The translations under genes and the position numbers were made by a program. A DNA stretch of 64,000 bases from the NCBI RefSeq assembly GCF_003818115.1, contig NZ_RPOI01000023.1, forward strand, positions 124,001 through 188,000. Direction: 5' to 3'. The notes beneath the pieces were generated by a model. It was given only the letters and a program-made list of their open reading frames with translations, was not told the DNA's origin and did not search any database. This document shows positions 12,787 through 23,417 of this stretch, in pieces (positions within the stretch are counted from its first letter, which is position 1; each line of letters starts with the position of its first letter). This stretch comes from Citrobacter youngae. Lineage in GTDB: Bacteria; Pseudomonadota; Gammaproteobacteria; Enterobacterales; Enterobacteriaceae.

Positions 12787-13596
12787 ATGCCTGAATTACC
12801 TGAAGTCGAAACCAGTCGCCGTGGTATTGAGCCGCATCTGGTAGGGGCGAAGATTTTACACGCCACTGTGCGTAATGGTCGTTTGCGCTGGCCGGTATCC
12901 GAGGAAATCTATCGTCTGAGCGATAAACCTGTCCTGAGCGTACAGCGCCGCGCGAAATACCTGCTGCTGGAGCTGACGGATGGCTGGATTATCATTCATC
13001 TGGGGATGTCGGGTAGTCTGCGTATTCTTCCTGAAGAACTTCCCGCAGAAAAGCATGATCACGTCGACTTAGTGATGAGTAATGGCAAAGTTCTGCGGTA
13101 TACCGATCCTCGGCGTTTTGGCGCCTGGCTGTGGACAAAAGAACTGGATGGACATAATGTGCTCGCTCATCTTGGCCCAGAGCCGCTGAGCGACGATTTC
13201 AACACTGCTTATCTCCAGCAGAAATGCGCAAAGAAGAAAACGGCGATAAAACCCTGGCTGATGGATAACAAGCTGGTGGTGGGGGTGGGAAATATCTACG
13301 CCAGTGAGTCTCTCTTTGCGGCTGGTATTCATCCTGACCGCCTGGCATCATCGCTGTCGAAAGATGAGTGTGAGCTGCTGGTACGCGTTATTAAGGCTGT
13401 ATTGCTGCGCTCTATCGAGCAGGGTGGAACGACGCTGAAGGATTTTCTGCAAAGTGACGGTAAGCCAGGCTATTTTGCTCAGGAGCTGCAGGTCTATGGG
13501 AGAGAAGGCGAACCCTGTCGCGTATGCGGAGCGTCAGTCATTGCGACAAAACACGCTCAGCGTACAACGTTCTACTGCCGTCGCTGTCAGAAATAA
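12787..13596 (+). CDS. mutM: Formamidopyrimidine-DNA glycosylase MutM (Fpg)
   Basis: Removes 8-oxoguanine and formamidopyrimidines from DNA, with AP lyase activity. 269 residues. It begins MPELPEVE with the catalytic Pro2 and Glu3, has the helix-two-turn-helix ([14 protein letters not shown]), and ends in a zinc finger with Cys pairs CRVC and CRRC. Weak transcription may pass the rpmG terminator, as in E. coli, where mutM is the distal gene of the rpmBG cluster. Confidence 0.97.
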   Translation: MPELPEVETSRRGIEPHLVGAKILHATVRNGRLRWPVSEEIYRLSDKPVLSVQRRAKYLLLELTDGWIIIHLGMSGSLRILPEELPAEKHDHVDLVMSNGKVLRYTDPRRFGAWLWTKELDGHNVLAHLGPEPLSDDFNTAYLQQKCAKKKTAIKPWLMDNKLVVGVGNIYASESLFAAGIHPDRLASSLSKDECELLVRVIKAVLLRSIEQGGTTLKDFLQSDGKPGYFAQELQVYGREGEPCRVCGASVIATKHAQRTTFYCRRCQK

Positions 13597-13603
13597 TATT
13601 CAT

Positions 13604-13638
13604 TGCAGGCCGGATAAACCTTGTTGGCTTACCCGGCT
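13604..13638. repeat. REP-like palindromic unit
   Basis: GCAGGCCGGATAAACC followed by GGCTTACCCGGC, a single degenerate REP unit between the convergent ends of mutM and coaD. Confidence 0.7.
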
Positions 13639-13645
13639 AAATGCG

Positions 13646-15411
<1,766 letters not shown>

Positions 15412-15571
15412 AATAGTAGCTGGCTTATGGATGTGCTGGGGATTCTATGTATTTAACTATGGCTTTACCATCATTTTTGCTGATTTTTTGAGGAAACTGT
15501 ACGGATCACGAGAAAGGGGGCCTGAGTTGTGTTGTCCCGCTTGGTAATCTCAGCAGTGGAAGGCTAAAAAC

Positions 15572-15633
15572 GGAATGGTTATGGTCATAAAAACCGATCT
15601 TTTTATGGAATATGCCAGAAACATAACCATTCC
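15572..15633 (-). terminator. Large nested hairpin after the GT8 gene
   Basis: GGAATGGTTATG and CATAACCATTCC form a perfect 12-bp inverted repeat. Inside it CATAAAAA and TTTTTATG form a second, 8-bp stem. Read on the minus strand it starts about 24 nt past the GT8 stop and is followed by GTTTTTAG, consistent with intrinsic termination. Confidence 0.65.
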
Positions 15634-15656
15634 TAAAAGACAATAATATCAATGCA

Positions 15657-16646
15657 TTAGCGTTTTTTCTGTGTTTGGTATTTCTTAACTAAATACTTTA
15701 CATAGAAAATAAAAGCACCGAAGAGTTGCCCATTGTGTTTTAAATGTGTGCTTTTTCGTGATAGCTGTTTATACGTAGTGGGTGCCAATAAAGGAATATC
15801 TTTCCACGGCGAATTCTCTCTGGCTATTTTGAAGTATTCGACTTCAGCATAATATTGTGCCCAGTCATGCCAGGGTTTAGTGACGCCGACATAGTGAATG
15901 AATACCGTTTGTGATGTGATTTTAAAGGCATCACCCCCTTTCCTGGCTAACGTATCGATGTTAAAGAATGAATTGAATTTATGGTCCAGGATTTTTACGT
16001 GATCATTGAAGAGGACGTTCAACGCATCCTGATCGGGATGTGAGAAACGGTTTTCATTAACCTTTGAAATGACTTGCAGAGTCAAATTAGTATCTTTTAA
16101 TTCTGAAAGGTTAAAATACATGAAGCCTGAGTTGAAGTACTGGCCTGGATTTATGCCGGCAACAGCAGATGTATCGACAAAGCTATCATGGACAGCCATT
16201 AATACATTGCCATTAAATTCTTCCGTGAGTAACGAGGCAAGGCTTCCTTTACATATAATATCAGAGTCAAGATATATAATGCTGCTGAGTTTATCGGCAA
16301 AGTAATCTATTGCAATAAGTCTGAAATAGATTGAATAATTCCATGCCTTAGATGCAGTAGGTAGATTTTTTAATTCATTATCATCCAGTACATAAAACGT
16401 AATGCGGGTATTATATTGGCTTGCCAGGACAGAAAAAAGATGAAGTTGATGTTCGTCAAGATAATTAGTGAAAATATGGAAATGGAAGTTCAGGTCCCGA
16501 TTATTTAAAAGTACCGATGTAATTGAAACACCCGTACCGTAAAGAAAGGGCCTGTCAGCGCCATAGGTAATATTGATACATGTGTTTTTTTTATCGTCAT
16601 TTTCAATATGTGCATTCTTAATATATTTTATTATATTTTCTTTCAC
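15657..16646 (-). CDS. LPS core glycosyltransferase, family 8 (WaaO/WaaI/WaaR/WaaJ-like)
   Basis: 329-residue GT8 transferase expected to add glucose or galactose to the LPS outer core from a UDP-sugar at the inner face of the inner membrane. It shows YGADRPFLYGTGVSITSVLL near residue 28, the metal-binding DSD in IIYLDSDI (D127, D129), GQYFNSGFMYFN, and the conserved FIHYVGVTKPWHDWA. The start is GTG after AAGGAAAAAG. AT-rich compared with waaA. Donor and linkage cannot be read; members of this family differ by few residues. Unlike the rest of the outer-core genes it is on the waaA strand, with its own promoter region. Confidence 0.88.
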   Translation of the reverse strand: MKENIIKYIKNAHIENDDKKNTCINITYGADRPFLYGTGVSITSVLLNNRDLNFHFHIFTNYLDEHQLHLFSVLASQYNTRITFYVLDDNELKNLPTASKAWNYSIYFRLIAIDYFADKLSSIIYLDSDIICKGSLASLLTEEFNGNVLMAVHDSFVDTSAVAGINPGQYFNSGFMYFNLSELKDTNLTLQVISKVNENRFSHPDQDALNVLFNDHVKILDHKFNSFFNIDTLARKGGDAFKITSQTVFIHYVGVTKPWHDWAQYYAEVEYFKIARENSPWKDIPLLAPTTYKQLSRKSTHLKHNGQLFGAFIFYVKYLVKKYQTQKKR

Positions 16647-16956
16647 ATCTTTTTCCTTTTGATTCTTTCAGAGTGCACGCGTGTTTATGTAAGACAAAAT
16701 GGCGCTCCTGTCGGCATAGAATAGAACAAACTGTAAAGGAAGGAAAGAGATACTTGGTGATTAAATTTCTTTATTAATCATTATGTTATGTGAAAATATT
16801 TTTGTGATTAGAGTGAGGGTACACAGTGAGAGGAAGAGACTTAAATTAATGGGGGATTTTTACGATGTTATATAATAAGATATGCCCCATAAATCGTGCT
16901 AGCGAGTGTTTGTTGTTGATTAACAAGGCAATTTGAAGAAGTGAGATTTGAATTTT
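16647..16956. other. AT-rich divergent spacer between the GT8 gene and waaL
   Basis: About 310 bases with no credible gene. It must carry promoters for both flanking genes. A TATAAT hexamer at 16871-16876 faces waaL but lacks a good -35 hexamer. No JUMPstart or ops sequence is visible here. Confidence 0.6.
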
Positions 16957-18207
16957 ATGAATCAAGTAAGATACAGTCAAAATGGTAATATCTTGATTTT
17001 AAGCAAAGTTGTATTGGTTTTAATGATTTTTGGGTTATTTACGATAGATAATCAAGGGGTGCTAAATATGACCTCTTTGCTCGCTGTAGTTTTATCTATT
17101 TACTATATTAAAGCCAATAAAATAGATATTAAAAACATTGTGCTCGATCTCATGCAGAAGAGAAAACTATTGTTACTCTTCACGTTGTGGTGTGTTTTTT
17201 GTATTGTATTTTTCACCTATGAAGATAAATCTCTTGATGCCTTTATCATATTGATAAAAGACTGGCGTTACCCGTTAGTGATGATGTTATTTTTTGGAGC
17301 ATTCAGTAAGCATATAACCTCACTGAGACAGGTCTTTATTATTGGGGCGATACTTACTCTATCCTATATTGTCTTAGTAGTGCCGATTTTAAGAATTATA
17401 AAAAATAACCCGCAGGAACTGTATCTACAGCTTCGCTATGGTTTCGCATTCTATGTTGTTATGCTATTTCCTTTTGTATTAACAGGAGCGATTTTATTCA
17501 AGAATCACTTCCTGAAAACAGTATTATATATCATTTCTGCGCTTGCATTCGTCTTTTTATCATACACCGGGAGCCGCGCAGGGATCTTGGCAGTTGTTGT
17601 AGAGATTTTTCTGATTTCATTTCTGGTGAGTAAAACCATCAAGAGATTTATGGCTGCTACCTGTGGTTTGCTATTTATAATGGCTGCTTTGCTTATCGGG
17701 GCCTACAACACAGTGGGTCAGGTAAAAATGAAAGTCGATCAAACTCTGCAAATGAATAACGTCACATCCAGTCGTGATGAAATCATCTTAGACCGTTTCC
17801 CTTTAGTAATGGAGAATATCAACAATGCCATCTTTGGTATTGGATATGGGAATTCTACATACAATCAGTATTTAGAGGACCATAATGCGCCGAAAAATGG
17901 CGGGGTGTATTCTGAACGAAATAACGGCTATAATATAGATGAACCGTTTTTTATGATAATTCTTTATAATGTTGGGGCCATTGGTCTCTTCTTATTTACT
18001 GCGGCTTTTTTCATTACATTTAAAGACATATATATCCGAGCCAGAAGCCAAAAAGATATTTTTAGCATTTCATTACTGTGCTCTCTTGTTGGCTATATTC
18101 TGGTATATTGTTTATTTGAAAAGATGTTCATAAATGTCTTTTTATTATACAGCATAGCCATCCTGATGTTGTATGGCAAAAATGAGCCAGGAAAAATAAC
18201 AAATTAA
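16957..18207 (+). CDS. waaL: O-antigen ligase WaaL
   Basis: Polytopic inner-membrane protein of 416 residues with about ten to twelve hydrophobic segments. It belongs to the Wzy_C/WaaL family and attaches undecaprenyl-linked O-antigen to lipid A-core on the periplasmic side. It shows LSYTGSRAGILAVVV, typical of the family, and a large periplasmic loop (about 260-330) ending GIGYGNSTYNQYLEDHNA, in the region where ligases carry an essential His. The ATG at 16957 is preferred to the in-frame TTG at 16948 by spacing from AGTGAG. AT-rich. In E. coli and Salmonella waaL lies next to waaC; here it is upstream of waaQ. WaaL proteins are very divergent, so the call rests on topology, motif and location. 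Confidence 0.85.
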   Translation: MNQVRYSQNGNILILSKVVLVLMIFGLFTIDNQGVLNMTSLLAVVLSIYYIKANKIDIKNIVLDLMQKRKLLLLFTLWCVFCIVFFTYEDKSLDAFIILIKDWRYPLVMMLFFGAFSKHITSLRQVFIIGAILTLSYIVLVVPILRIIKNNPQELYLQLRYGFAFYVVMLFPFVLTGAILFKNHFLKTVLYIISALAFVFLSYTGSRAGILAVVVEIFLISFLVSKTIKRFMAATCGLLFIMAALLIGAYNTVGQVKMKVDQTLQMNNVTSSRDEIILDRFPLVMENINNAIFGIGYGNSTYNQYLEDHNAPKNGGVYSERNNGYNIDEPFFMIILYNVGAIGLFLFTAAFFITFKDIYIRARSQKDIFSISLLCSLVGYILVYCLFEKMFINVFLLYSIAILMLYGKNEPGKITN

Positions 18208-18389
18208 CATCAAAATGAACCTATGTGATGTCGTTGAGAATATAGGCTCAATTTTCATAATATGATAAATAGTCTCATATATTGTAAATATTAATTTTTC
18301 TCTAATTCACATAGAAAATTTCCATAGATATCGAATTGTCAAGTGAATAGTGGTATAATATAAGCGATAAAATAAGATGGTGTGATCTG

Positions 18390-18428
18390 CAGTACACAGG
18401 TAGCTGTTGAGCCTGGGGCGGTAGCGTG
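18390..18428 (+). promoter_or_regulatory. JUMPstart element with ops site (RfaH recruitment) in the waaQ leader
   Basis: The stretch from CAGTACACAGGTAGCTGTTG to the ops core GGCGGTAGCGTG (18417-18428) matches the JUMPstart sequence of LPS and capsule operons. The ops site in transcribed DNA pauses RNA polymerase and loads RfaH, giving antitermination through the operon. In E. coli this leader also yields the RirA small RNA. It is 35 nt upstream of the waaQ start. Confidence 0.93.
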
Positions 18429-18463
18429 ATTTGAAAATTAACAATAACCTGAAAGGGTATAGT

Positions 18464-19492
18464 GTGAAAAAGATCCTGGTAATAAAAATGCGCTTTCACG
18501 GCGATATGTTGCTAACCACACCGGTCATCAGCACGCTTAAAAAAAATTATCCTGATGCTGATATTGATGTTCTACTCTACGAAGATACCATTCCTATTTT
18601 ATCTGAAAACCCCGATATCCATGCTTTGTATGGCATAAAAAATAAAAAGAGCTCTGCTTTTGAGAAAGCAAAAAATTTCTTAGCGCTGATCAAGGTACTA
18701 CGTGGCAATCATTATGATTTAGTGGTCAATCTTACCGATCAGTGGATAGTTGCTTTATTGTGTCGTTGTTTGGATTGCCCAATAAAGTTGACACATGATT
18801 TCTCACACAGAAATAAAAAATTCTGGCGCGACAGTTTTACTCATCACGTTCCTCTAAGTGGCGAGCATTGGGTTGAACGCAATTTGTCTGTGTTGATGCC
18901 ATTAAATTTAAAAGAATCAGTCCCGGTACTGAAAATGGTTTATGGTGAGCAAGTCTGGCAATCTGTTCGGAAAAAACTTCCTCAGGTTGATACCCAGAAG
19001 TATGTCGTTATACAGCCTACGGCGAGACAAGAATTCAAGTCGTGGGAGAATGATAGATTCTCCCTGGTTATTGATGCGATACATCATTTGGGGTATCAGG
19101 TTGTACTGACTTCTGGACCCGGTGCCAGCGATATTGCCTGCGTCGATGAGATTGCCAGGGCATGTGAAACCAAACCTTTAACTGAAATTGCCGGGAAGAC
19201 AACATTCCCTGAGCTTGCTGCATTAATTGATCATGCTGTACTTTTTATTGGTGTCGACTCTGCCCCGATGCATATTGCTGCAGCTGTTAAAACCCCCATC
19301 ATTTGCCTTTTCGGCGCCACCGATCATATCGCCTGGCGACCATGGTCTGATGATGTGGTTCAATTTTGGGCTGGTGATTACCAACCAATGCCAGTGCGTG
19401 AAAAACTTGATCGAAGTAAGAAATATTTATCTGCTATACCTGCGGAAGACGTGATTGCAGCCATAGCGTCACGGTTACCTAAACTCGACTAA
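18464..19492 (+). CDS. waaQ: LPS heptosyltransferase III WaaQ
   Basis: GT9 enzyme that adds the branching heptose III to heptose II of the inner core. 342 residues from a GTG start with GAAAGGG upstream; the in-frame TTG at 18431 lies directly after the ops element and lacks a ribosome-binding site. It begins VKKILVIKMRFHGDMLLTTP, nearly the same as E. coli WaaQ, and has the ADP-heptose-site region VLFIGVDSAPMHIAAAV. First gene of an RfaH-controlled unit with waaG, waaP and probably the GT25 gene. Confidence 0.94.
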   Translation: MKKILVIKMRFHGDMLLTTPVISTLKKNYPDADIDVLLYEDTIPILSENPDIHALYGIKNKKSSAFEKAKNFLALIKVLRGNHYDLVVNLTDQWIVALLCRCLDCPIKLTHDFSHRNKKFWRDSFTHHVPLSGEHWVERNLSVLMPLNLKESVPVLKMVYGEQVWQSVRKKLPQVDTQKYVVIQPTARQEFKSWENDRFSLVIDAIHHLGYQVVLTSGPGASDIACVDEIARACETKPLTEIAGKTTFPELAALIDHAVLFIGVDSAPMHIAAAVKTPIICLFGATDHIAWRPWSDDVVQFWAGDYQPMPVREKLDRSKKYLSAIPAEDVIAAIASRLPKLD

Positions 19493-19513
19493 TAAAGCAT
19501 CCGGATATATAAA

Positions 19514-20638
19514 ATGGTTATTGCTTTCTGTTTGTATAAATATTTCCCTTTTGGTGGGTTACAGCGTGATTTTTTGCGTATAGCGTCGACAGTCGCATCA
19601 CGTGGACATCATGTTCGGGTTTACACACAATCATGGCAAGGAAATATTCCAGACAGCCTGGAGATCATCATTGTTCCTGTGAGGTCATGCTCCAACAACG
19701 GGAAAAATGCTGAGTATCATCGGTGGGTAAGTAAACATCTTGAGAGTAATCCAGCAGATCGGGTTGTTGGGTTCAATAAAATGCCTGGATTAGATGTTTA
19801 TTATGCTGCTGATGTCTGCTACGCAGAAAAAGTCGCGCAAGAAAAAGGTTTGCTCTATCGTCTGACACCACGATACCGACATTATGCCGCCTTTGAGAAA
19901 GCAACATTTGCTGAGGGAAAATCAACACAGCTGTTGATGCTAACAGATAAGCAAATTGCGGATTTTCAGAAGCACTATCATACTGAGTCAACGCGTTTCC
20001 ATATCCTTCCGCCGGGGATTTATCCTGACAGAAAATACAGCTCTCAGGCAGCAAATTGCAGAGCTAGCTTCAGGAAAGAAAATGATATCAGTGATTCCCA
20101 GTATTTAATTATACAAATCGGTTCTGATTTTACCCGTAAAGGTGTCGACAGAACTATCAAGGCGATTGCTTCCTTACCGGAAGCTGTCCGCAAACAAACG
20201 ATTCTATTTGTTGTGGGTCAGGATAAGCCTGATCGCTATATAAAGCTGGCAACAGAGAATGGTGTTGCTGACAATATCAAGTTCTTCCCTGGCCGTAATG
20301 ATGTCTCAGAGTTAATGGCAGCGGCCGATCTATTGATTCATCCGGCATACCAGGAAGCCGCAGGGATCGTGCTGGTTGAAGCAATTGTAGCAGGTTTACC
20401 TGTCATAACAACGGCAGTTTGCGGATATGCTCATTATGTTAAAGATGCTGAGTGCGGCATTGTTATTGATGAACCGTTTGAACAAAAATTATTAAATGAA
20501 GCTGTTTATTTTTCTTTAACTGACTCAGAGCAGAGAAATGCATGGAAAGAGAATGCACGACACTTTGCTGATACTCAAGACCTTTATAGTCTACCTGAGA
20601 AAGCAGCTGATATTATTATAGGTGGTGCCCATGGTTGA
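19514..20638 (+). CDS. waaG: LPS glucosyltransferase I WaaG
   Basis: GT4 enzyme that adds the first outer-core glucose to heptose II from UDP-glucose. 374 residues, as in E. coli. N-terminal [20 protein letters not shown], and the EX7E donor motif within [20 protein letters not shown]. It follows waaQ by 21 nt and overlaps the start of waaP by 8 nt, so translation is coupled. Confidence 0.96.
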   Translation: MVIAFCLYKYFPFGGLQRDFLRIASTVASRGHHVRVYTQSWQGNIPDSLEIIIVPVRSCSNNGKNAEYHRWVSKHLESNPADRVVGFNKMPGLDVYYAADVCYAEKVAQEKGLLYRLTPRYRHYAAFEKATFAEGKSTQLLMLTDKQIADFQKHYHTESTRFHILPPGIYPDRKYSSQAANCRASFRKENDISDSQYLIIQIGSDFTRKGVDRTIKAIASLPEAVRKQTILFVVGQDKPDRYIKLATENGVADNIKFFPGRNDVSELMAAADLLIHPAYQEAAGIVLVEAIVAGLPVITTAVCGYAHYVKDAECGIVIDEPFEQKLLNEAVYFSLTDSEQRNAWKENARHFADTQDLYSLPEKAADIIIGGAHG

Positions 20639-21428
20639 ATTAAAAGAACCATTTTTATCCTTGTGGAAAGGGAAAGATGCTTTTTCTGAAGTGCAGAAGC
20701 TGCAGGGAGAAACATTTAGACAGCTCGAAACGCGTAGAACGATAAGGTTTGAGATTGCAGGTAAAAGCTATTTCCTGAAATGGCACCAGGGAACTAAACT
20801 GAAGGAAGTTATCAAAAACTTGTTCTCTTTACGTTTGCCGGTACTCGGAGCTGATAGAGAGTGGAATGCTATACACCGTTTGCAGGAACTGGATGTTGAT
20901 ACAATGCACGGTGTTGGTTTCGGGCAACAAGGTATAAATCCGCTCAACCGTATCTCATTTATTATAACTGAAGATCTGAGCCCGGCGGTTAGCCTGGAAG
21001 ACTATTGCGCAGATTGGTTGGTGAATCCACCTTCGCGGAAAATTAAAATGGCATTAATTGAGCGTCTTGCCATTATGGTCAGAAGAATGCATCAGGGAGG
21101 CGTTAATCACCGTGATTGCTATCTCTGCCACTTCTTATTGCATCAACCGGCCAATTTTGAGGATAATACGTTCAAACTGTCGGTTATTGATCTGCACCGA
21201 GCTCAGATAAGAAATGCGGTTCCTGTTCGTTGGCGCAATAAAGATCTGATTGGTTTGTACTTCTCCTCGTTGAACATCGGGTTAACGCAAAGAGACTACT
21301 TCAGATTTTTGAAGATATACTTTGAAAAAGACATTAATAAAATTATTCGTGATGAGTCTGATCTCTTTGCAACCTATGCAAAAAAAACTGATAAAATTAT
21401 TAATCATACATCAAAGAATAAACTATAA
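20631..21428 (+). CDS. waaP: LPS core heptose(I) kinase WaaP
   Basis: Cytoplasmic kinase phosphorylating heptose I of the inner core, important for outer-membrane barrier function. 265 residues from [20 protein letters not shown]. Kinase-like residues visible: a lysine in YFLKWHQG (K50), and the catalytic aspartate in [10 protein letters not shown] (D162), matching D162 of E. coli. [11 protein letters not shown] is the second acidic motif. The ATG at 20631 lies within the end of waaG and matches homologues; an in-frame ATG-like start three codons earlier is ignored. Confidence 0.95.
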   Translation: MVELKEPFLSLWKGKDAFSEVQKLQGETFRQLETRRTIRFEIAGKSYFLKWHQGTKLKEVIKNLFSLRLPVLGADREWNAIHRLQELDVDTMHGVGFGQQGINPLNRISFIITEDLSPAVSLEDYCADWLVNPPSRKIKMALIERLAIMVRRMHQGGVNHRDCYLCHFLLHQPANFEDNTFKLSVIDLHRAQIRNAVPVRWRNKDLIGLYFSSLNIGLTQRDYFRFLKIYFEKDINKIIRDESDLFATYAKKTDKIINHTSKNKL

Positions 21429-21555
21429 ATATGAAATAATAGACTTTGTATAGCTACATAGAATAGTTAATTAAGTTTATTCAGCTGGCCAGCAATTGTT
21501 AACCTTTATTTCACGATGACTGTGCTGGCTTAATTATATTAGAGGGTTTGAACTC

Positions 21556-22326
21556 ATGTACGTGCTGGTCATTTCGCTTCCTTTTGACGATGCCCGACGA
21601 AAACGCGTATCAGATATAATGAATGAATTAAATATCGAGTATTCGTTCGTTGATGCTATCTATGGGAAAAATTTGTCTGCCGAAGAAAAGCGCAAGATAC
21701 CGTTAACTGACTTTCAGCACAGGGAAAACCATACGCCTACTGATGGTGAACTGGGTTGCTCACTAAGCCATATGAAGGCATTTAAACAGTTTGGGCAGAG
21801 TGGACAAGATTGGGTTTGTATTCTTGAGGATGACGCAATAATCGATCAGAATTTTAAGGAATTTATATCGACAATTGATGAAAGTGTTCTCAATAAAGAT
21901 GCGTTATACCTACTTGGTGGGCAAGATGGTTTAAGGTATAAGAATAAAGTTGTCTTAAATTTGCTTAAACTCAAAAAAATTGGTGGCCAGACCTTCGGCA
22001 AAGTCATATTTGGTCATGGATATGTTTTGCGAGCCTGCGGTTATTTGATGAATTCGGTAACTGCTCAAAAACTTGTTTCCCGTTTTGAAAATAACTTTTT
22101 CATCATAGATGAATGGGCATATCTGATGCGTCAGGGATATTTTTCTGATATATACTTGGCAAACTTTGTCCATCATCCTGAAGAGTTGTCCGGGAGCTGG
22201 TTAGAGAAAGAACGTAAAGAGATAAAGAGTCACAAGAAAAAGCAGAAATCACTTTTCAGACGTAAAATTTCATCCTCATACTGGCATGCCCGACGAATTA
22301 TTCTTGGATTATGTTGGTGGAAGTAG
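21556..22326 (+). CDS. Glycosyltransferase family 25 (Lex2B/LpsA-like) LPS core protein
   Basis: 256-residue GT25 transferase. It starts MYVLVISLPFDDARRKRVSD, then GELGCSLSHMKAFK (near residue 67), the acidic WVCILEDDAII motif (about 92), and FGHGYVLRACGYLMN. The C-terminus is basic. Family members add galactose or glucose to lipooligosaccharide in Haemophilus and Neisseria. The substrate here is unknown. It follows waaP by 127 nt on the same strand with no obvious terminator between, so it is probably the last gene of the waaQGP unit. AT-rich. Not a member of the well-studied E. coli K-12 or Salmonella core set. Confidence 0.85.
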   Translation: MYVLVISLPFDDARRKRVSDIMNELNIEYSFVDAIYGKNLSAEEKRKIPLTDFQHRENHTPTDGELGCSLSHMKAFKQFGQSGQDWVCILEDDAIIDQNFKEFISTIDESVLNKDALYLLGGQDGLRYKNKVVLNLLKLKKIGGQTFGKVIFGHGYVLRACGYLMNSVTAQKLVSRFENNFFIIDEWAYLMRQGYFSDIYLANFVHHPEELSGSWLEKERKEIKSHKKKQKSLFRRKISSSYWHARRIILGLCWWK

Positions 22327-22387
22327 ATGAACGCAATAATGCTTAATCGTGGATGAAATACGATATAGTGCATAGTTTTAGTCAGCT

Positions 22388-22441
22388 GCAGATATGTTAA
22401 ATAGCAAAGCGACTGTATAAGAACGAATTTAACATATCTGC
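22388..22441. terminator. 15-bp inverted repeat between GT25 and waaC (bidirectional terminator candidate)
   Basis: GCAGATATGTTAAAT and ATTTAACATATCTGC are perfect 15-base arms separated by 24 nt. The site is between convergent genes. The T-rich ends of the arms are inside the stem, so termination efficiency is uncertain. Confidence 0.55.
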
Positions 22442-22454
22442 GATACCTGAATAA

Positions 22455-23414
22455 TTACAGCAGCGCTATGTGAGAATAAACTTGAGTGGGTTCAAGCAAA
22501 GCAAGCTTTCCTTCCGGGGCACGACATGTGACCTGATTCTTCCCGTATCCCCCAATCAACCCCGGGTCCGTAGGGCCATATAGCGTAACATTTGGCCGAT
22601 CCAGTGCGGCGGTCAAGTGGCTTAATCCGGTATCAACGGATACCACAAATTTAGCGCCGGCTAATATCCGGGCTACATCCCCAAGACTCATTCGCGGTAA
22701 AACATCTACGTAATCAAATCCTTCTGCCAGTCGTCTGGCTCGCGCTTCTTCATGCGGAGCCCCCCAGGGGAGCTTAATACGTATTTCTGCGTGATTTAAT
22801 AAGCCAATGAGCTCCCGCCACTTCGCTTCCGGCCAGTGCTTGTCATCACGAGTGGTGGCGTGCAGGAAGACGGCATACTGCCCTGCATCGGCATTGCGTT
22901 CATTCAGAAAATGCTGCGCAATAGCGTAATCCCCCTGCGACTGGGATTTGGTATATCCCAGACTTTTCGCGAACAGCTCACGAGTGCGTTCAACAGCATG
23001 CTGTTGTTTGGCGATATGATGCTTACGGTTATAAAACAGACTCGCCAGCGGTTCGCGCGCGGTACTCCAGTCCATACCATGCTTAATGCCATGCGCCAGA
23101 CGTGTGACCAGCGCGGCGCTTTTTACCAGCCCCTGCGCATCGATAACCACGTCATAGTTCTGTAAACGCACCGCCTCGCGAAAAGCTTTGCGCTCAGCTT
23201 TAATGGGGGCGGAAAACCAGGCTTTACGCCAGCGGCGAATCGCCACCGGGATCACACGGTCAACGGTCGGATGCCAGGAGGGGATTTGAGCAAACCCTTC
23301 TTCCACTACCCAATCAAACTGAATATCCGCAATGGCCTGCTGCGCATCTGTTAATGCGGGCAACGTATGCAGTACATCGCCCATTGACGATGTTTTAACG
23401 ATCAGAACCCGCAT
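22455..23414 (-). CDS. waaC: LPS heptosyltransferase I WaaC
   Basis: GT9 enzyme transferring the first L-glycero-D-manno-heptose onto Kdo2-lipid A. 319 residues, the E. coli length, beginning MRVLIVKTSSMGDVLHTLPA (with the conserved Asp of MGDVLHT). The ADP-heptose pocket region is FVVSVDTGLSHLTAALDRPN. It follows waaF by 3 nt in the hldD-waaF-waaC operon. In E. coli waaL comes next on this strand, but here the next gene is convergent. Confidence 0.97.
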   Translation of the reverse strand: MRVLIVKTSSMGDVLHTLPALTDAQQAIADIQFDWVVEEGFAQIPSWHPTVDRVIPVAIRRWRKAWFSAPIKAERKAFREAVRLQNYDVVIDAQGLVKSAALVTRLAHGIKHGMDWSTAREPLASLFYNRKHHIAKQQHAVERTRELFAKSLGYTKSQSQGDYAIAQHFLNERNADAGQYAVFLHATTRDDKHWPEAKWRELIGLLNHAEIRIKLPWGAPHEEARARRLAEGFDYVDVLPRMSLGDVARILAGAKFVVSVDTGLSHLTAALDRPNVTLYGPTDPGLIGGYGKNQVTCRAPEGKLALLEPTQVYSHIALL

Positions 23415-23417
23415 CCG

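Noticed and set aside
18431-18463. TTG start for waaQ directly after the ops element
   Set aside because: No ribosome site is available there; the GTG at 18464 has GAAAGGG upstream and gives the usual N-terminus.
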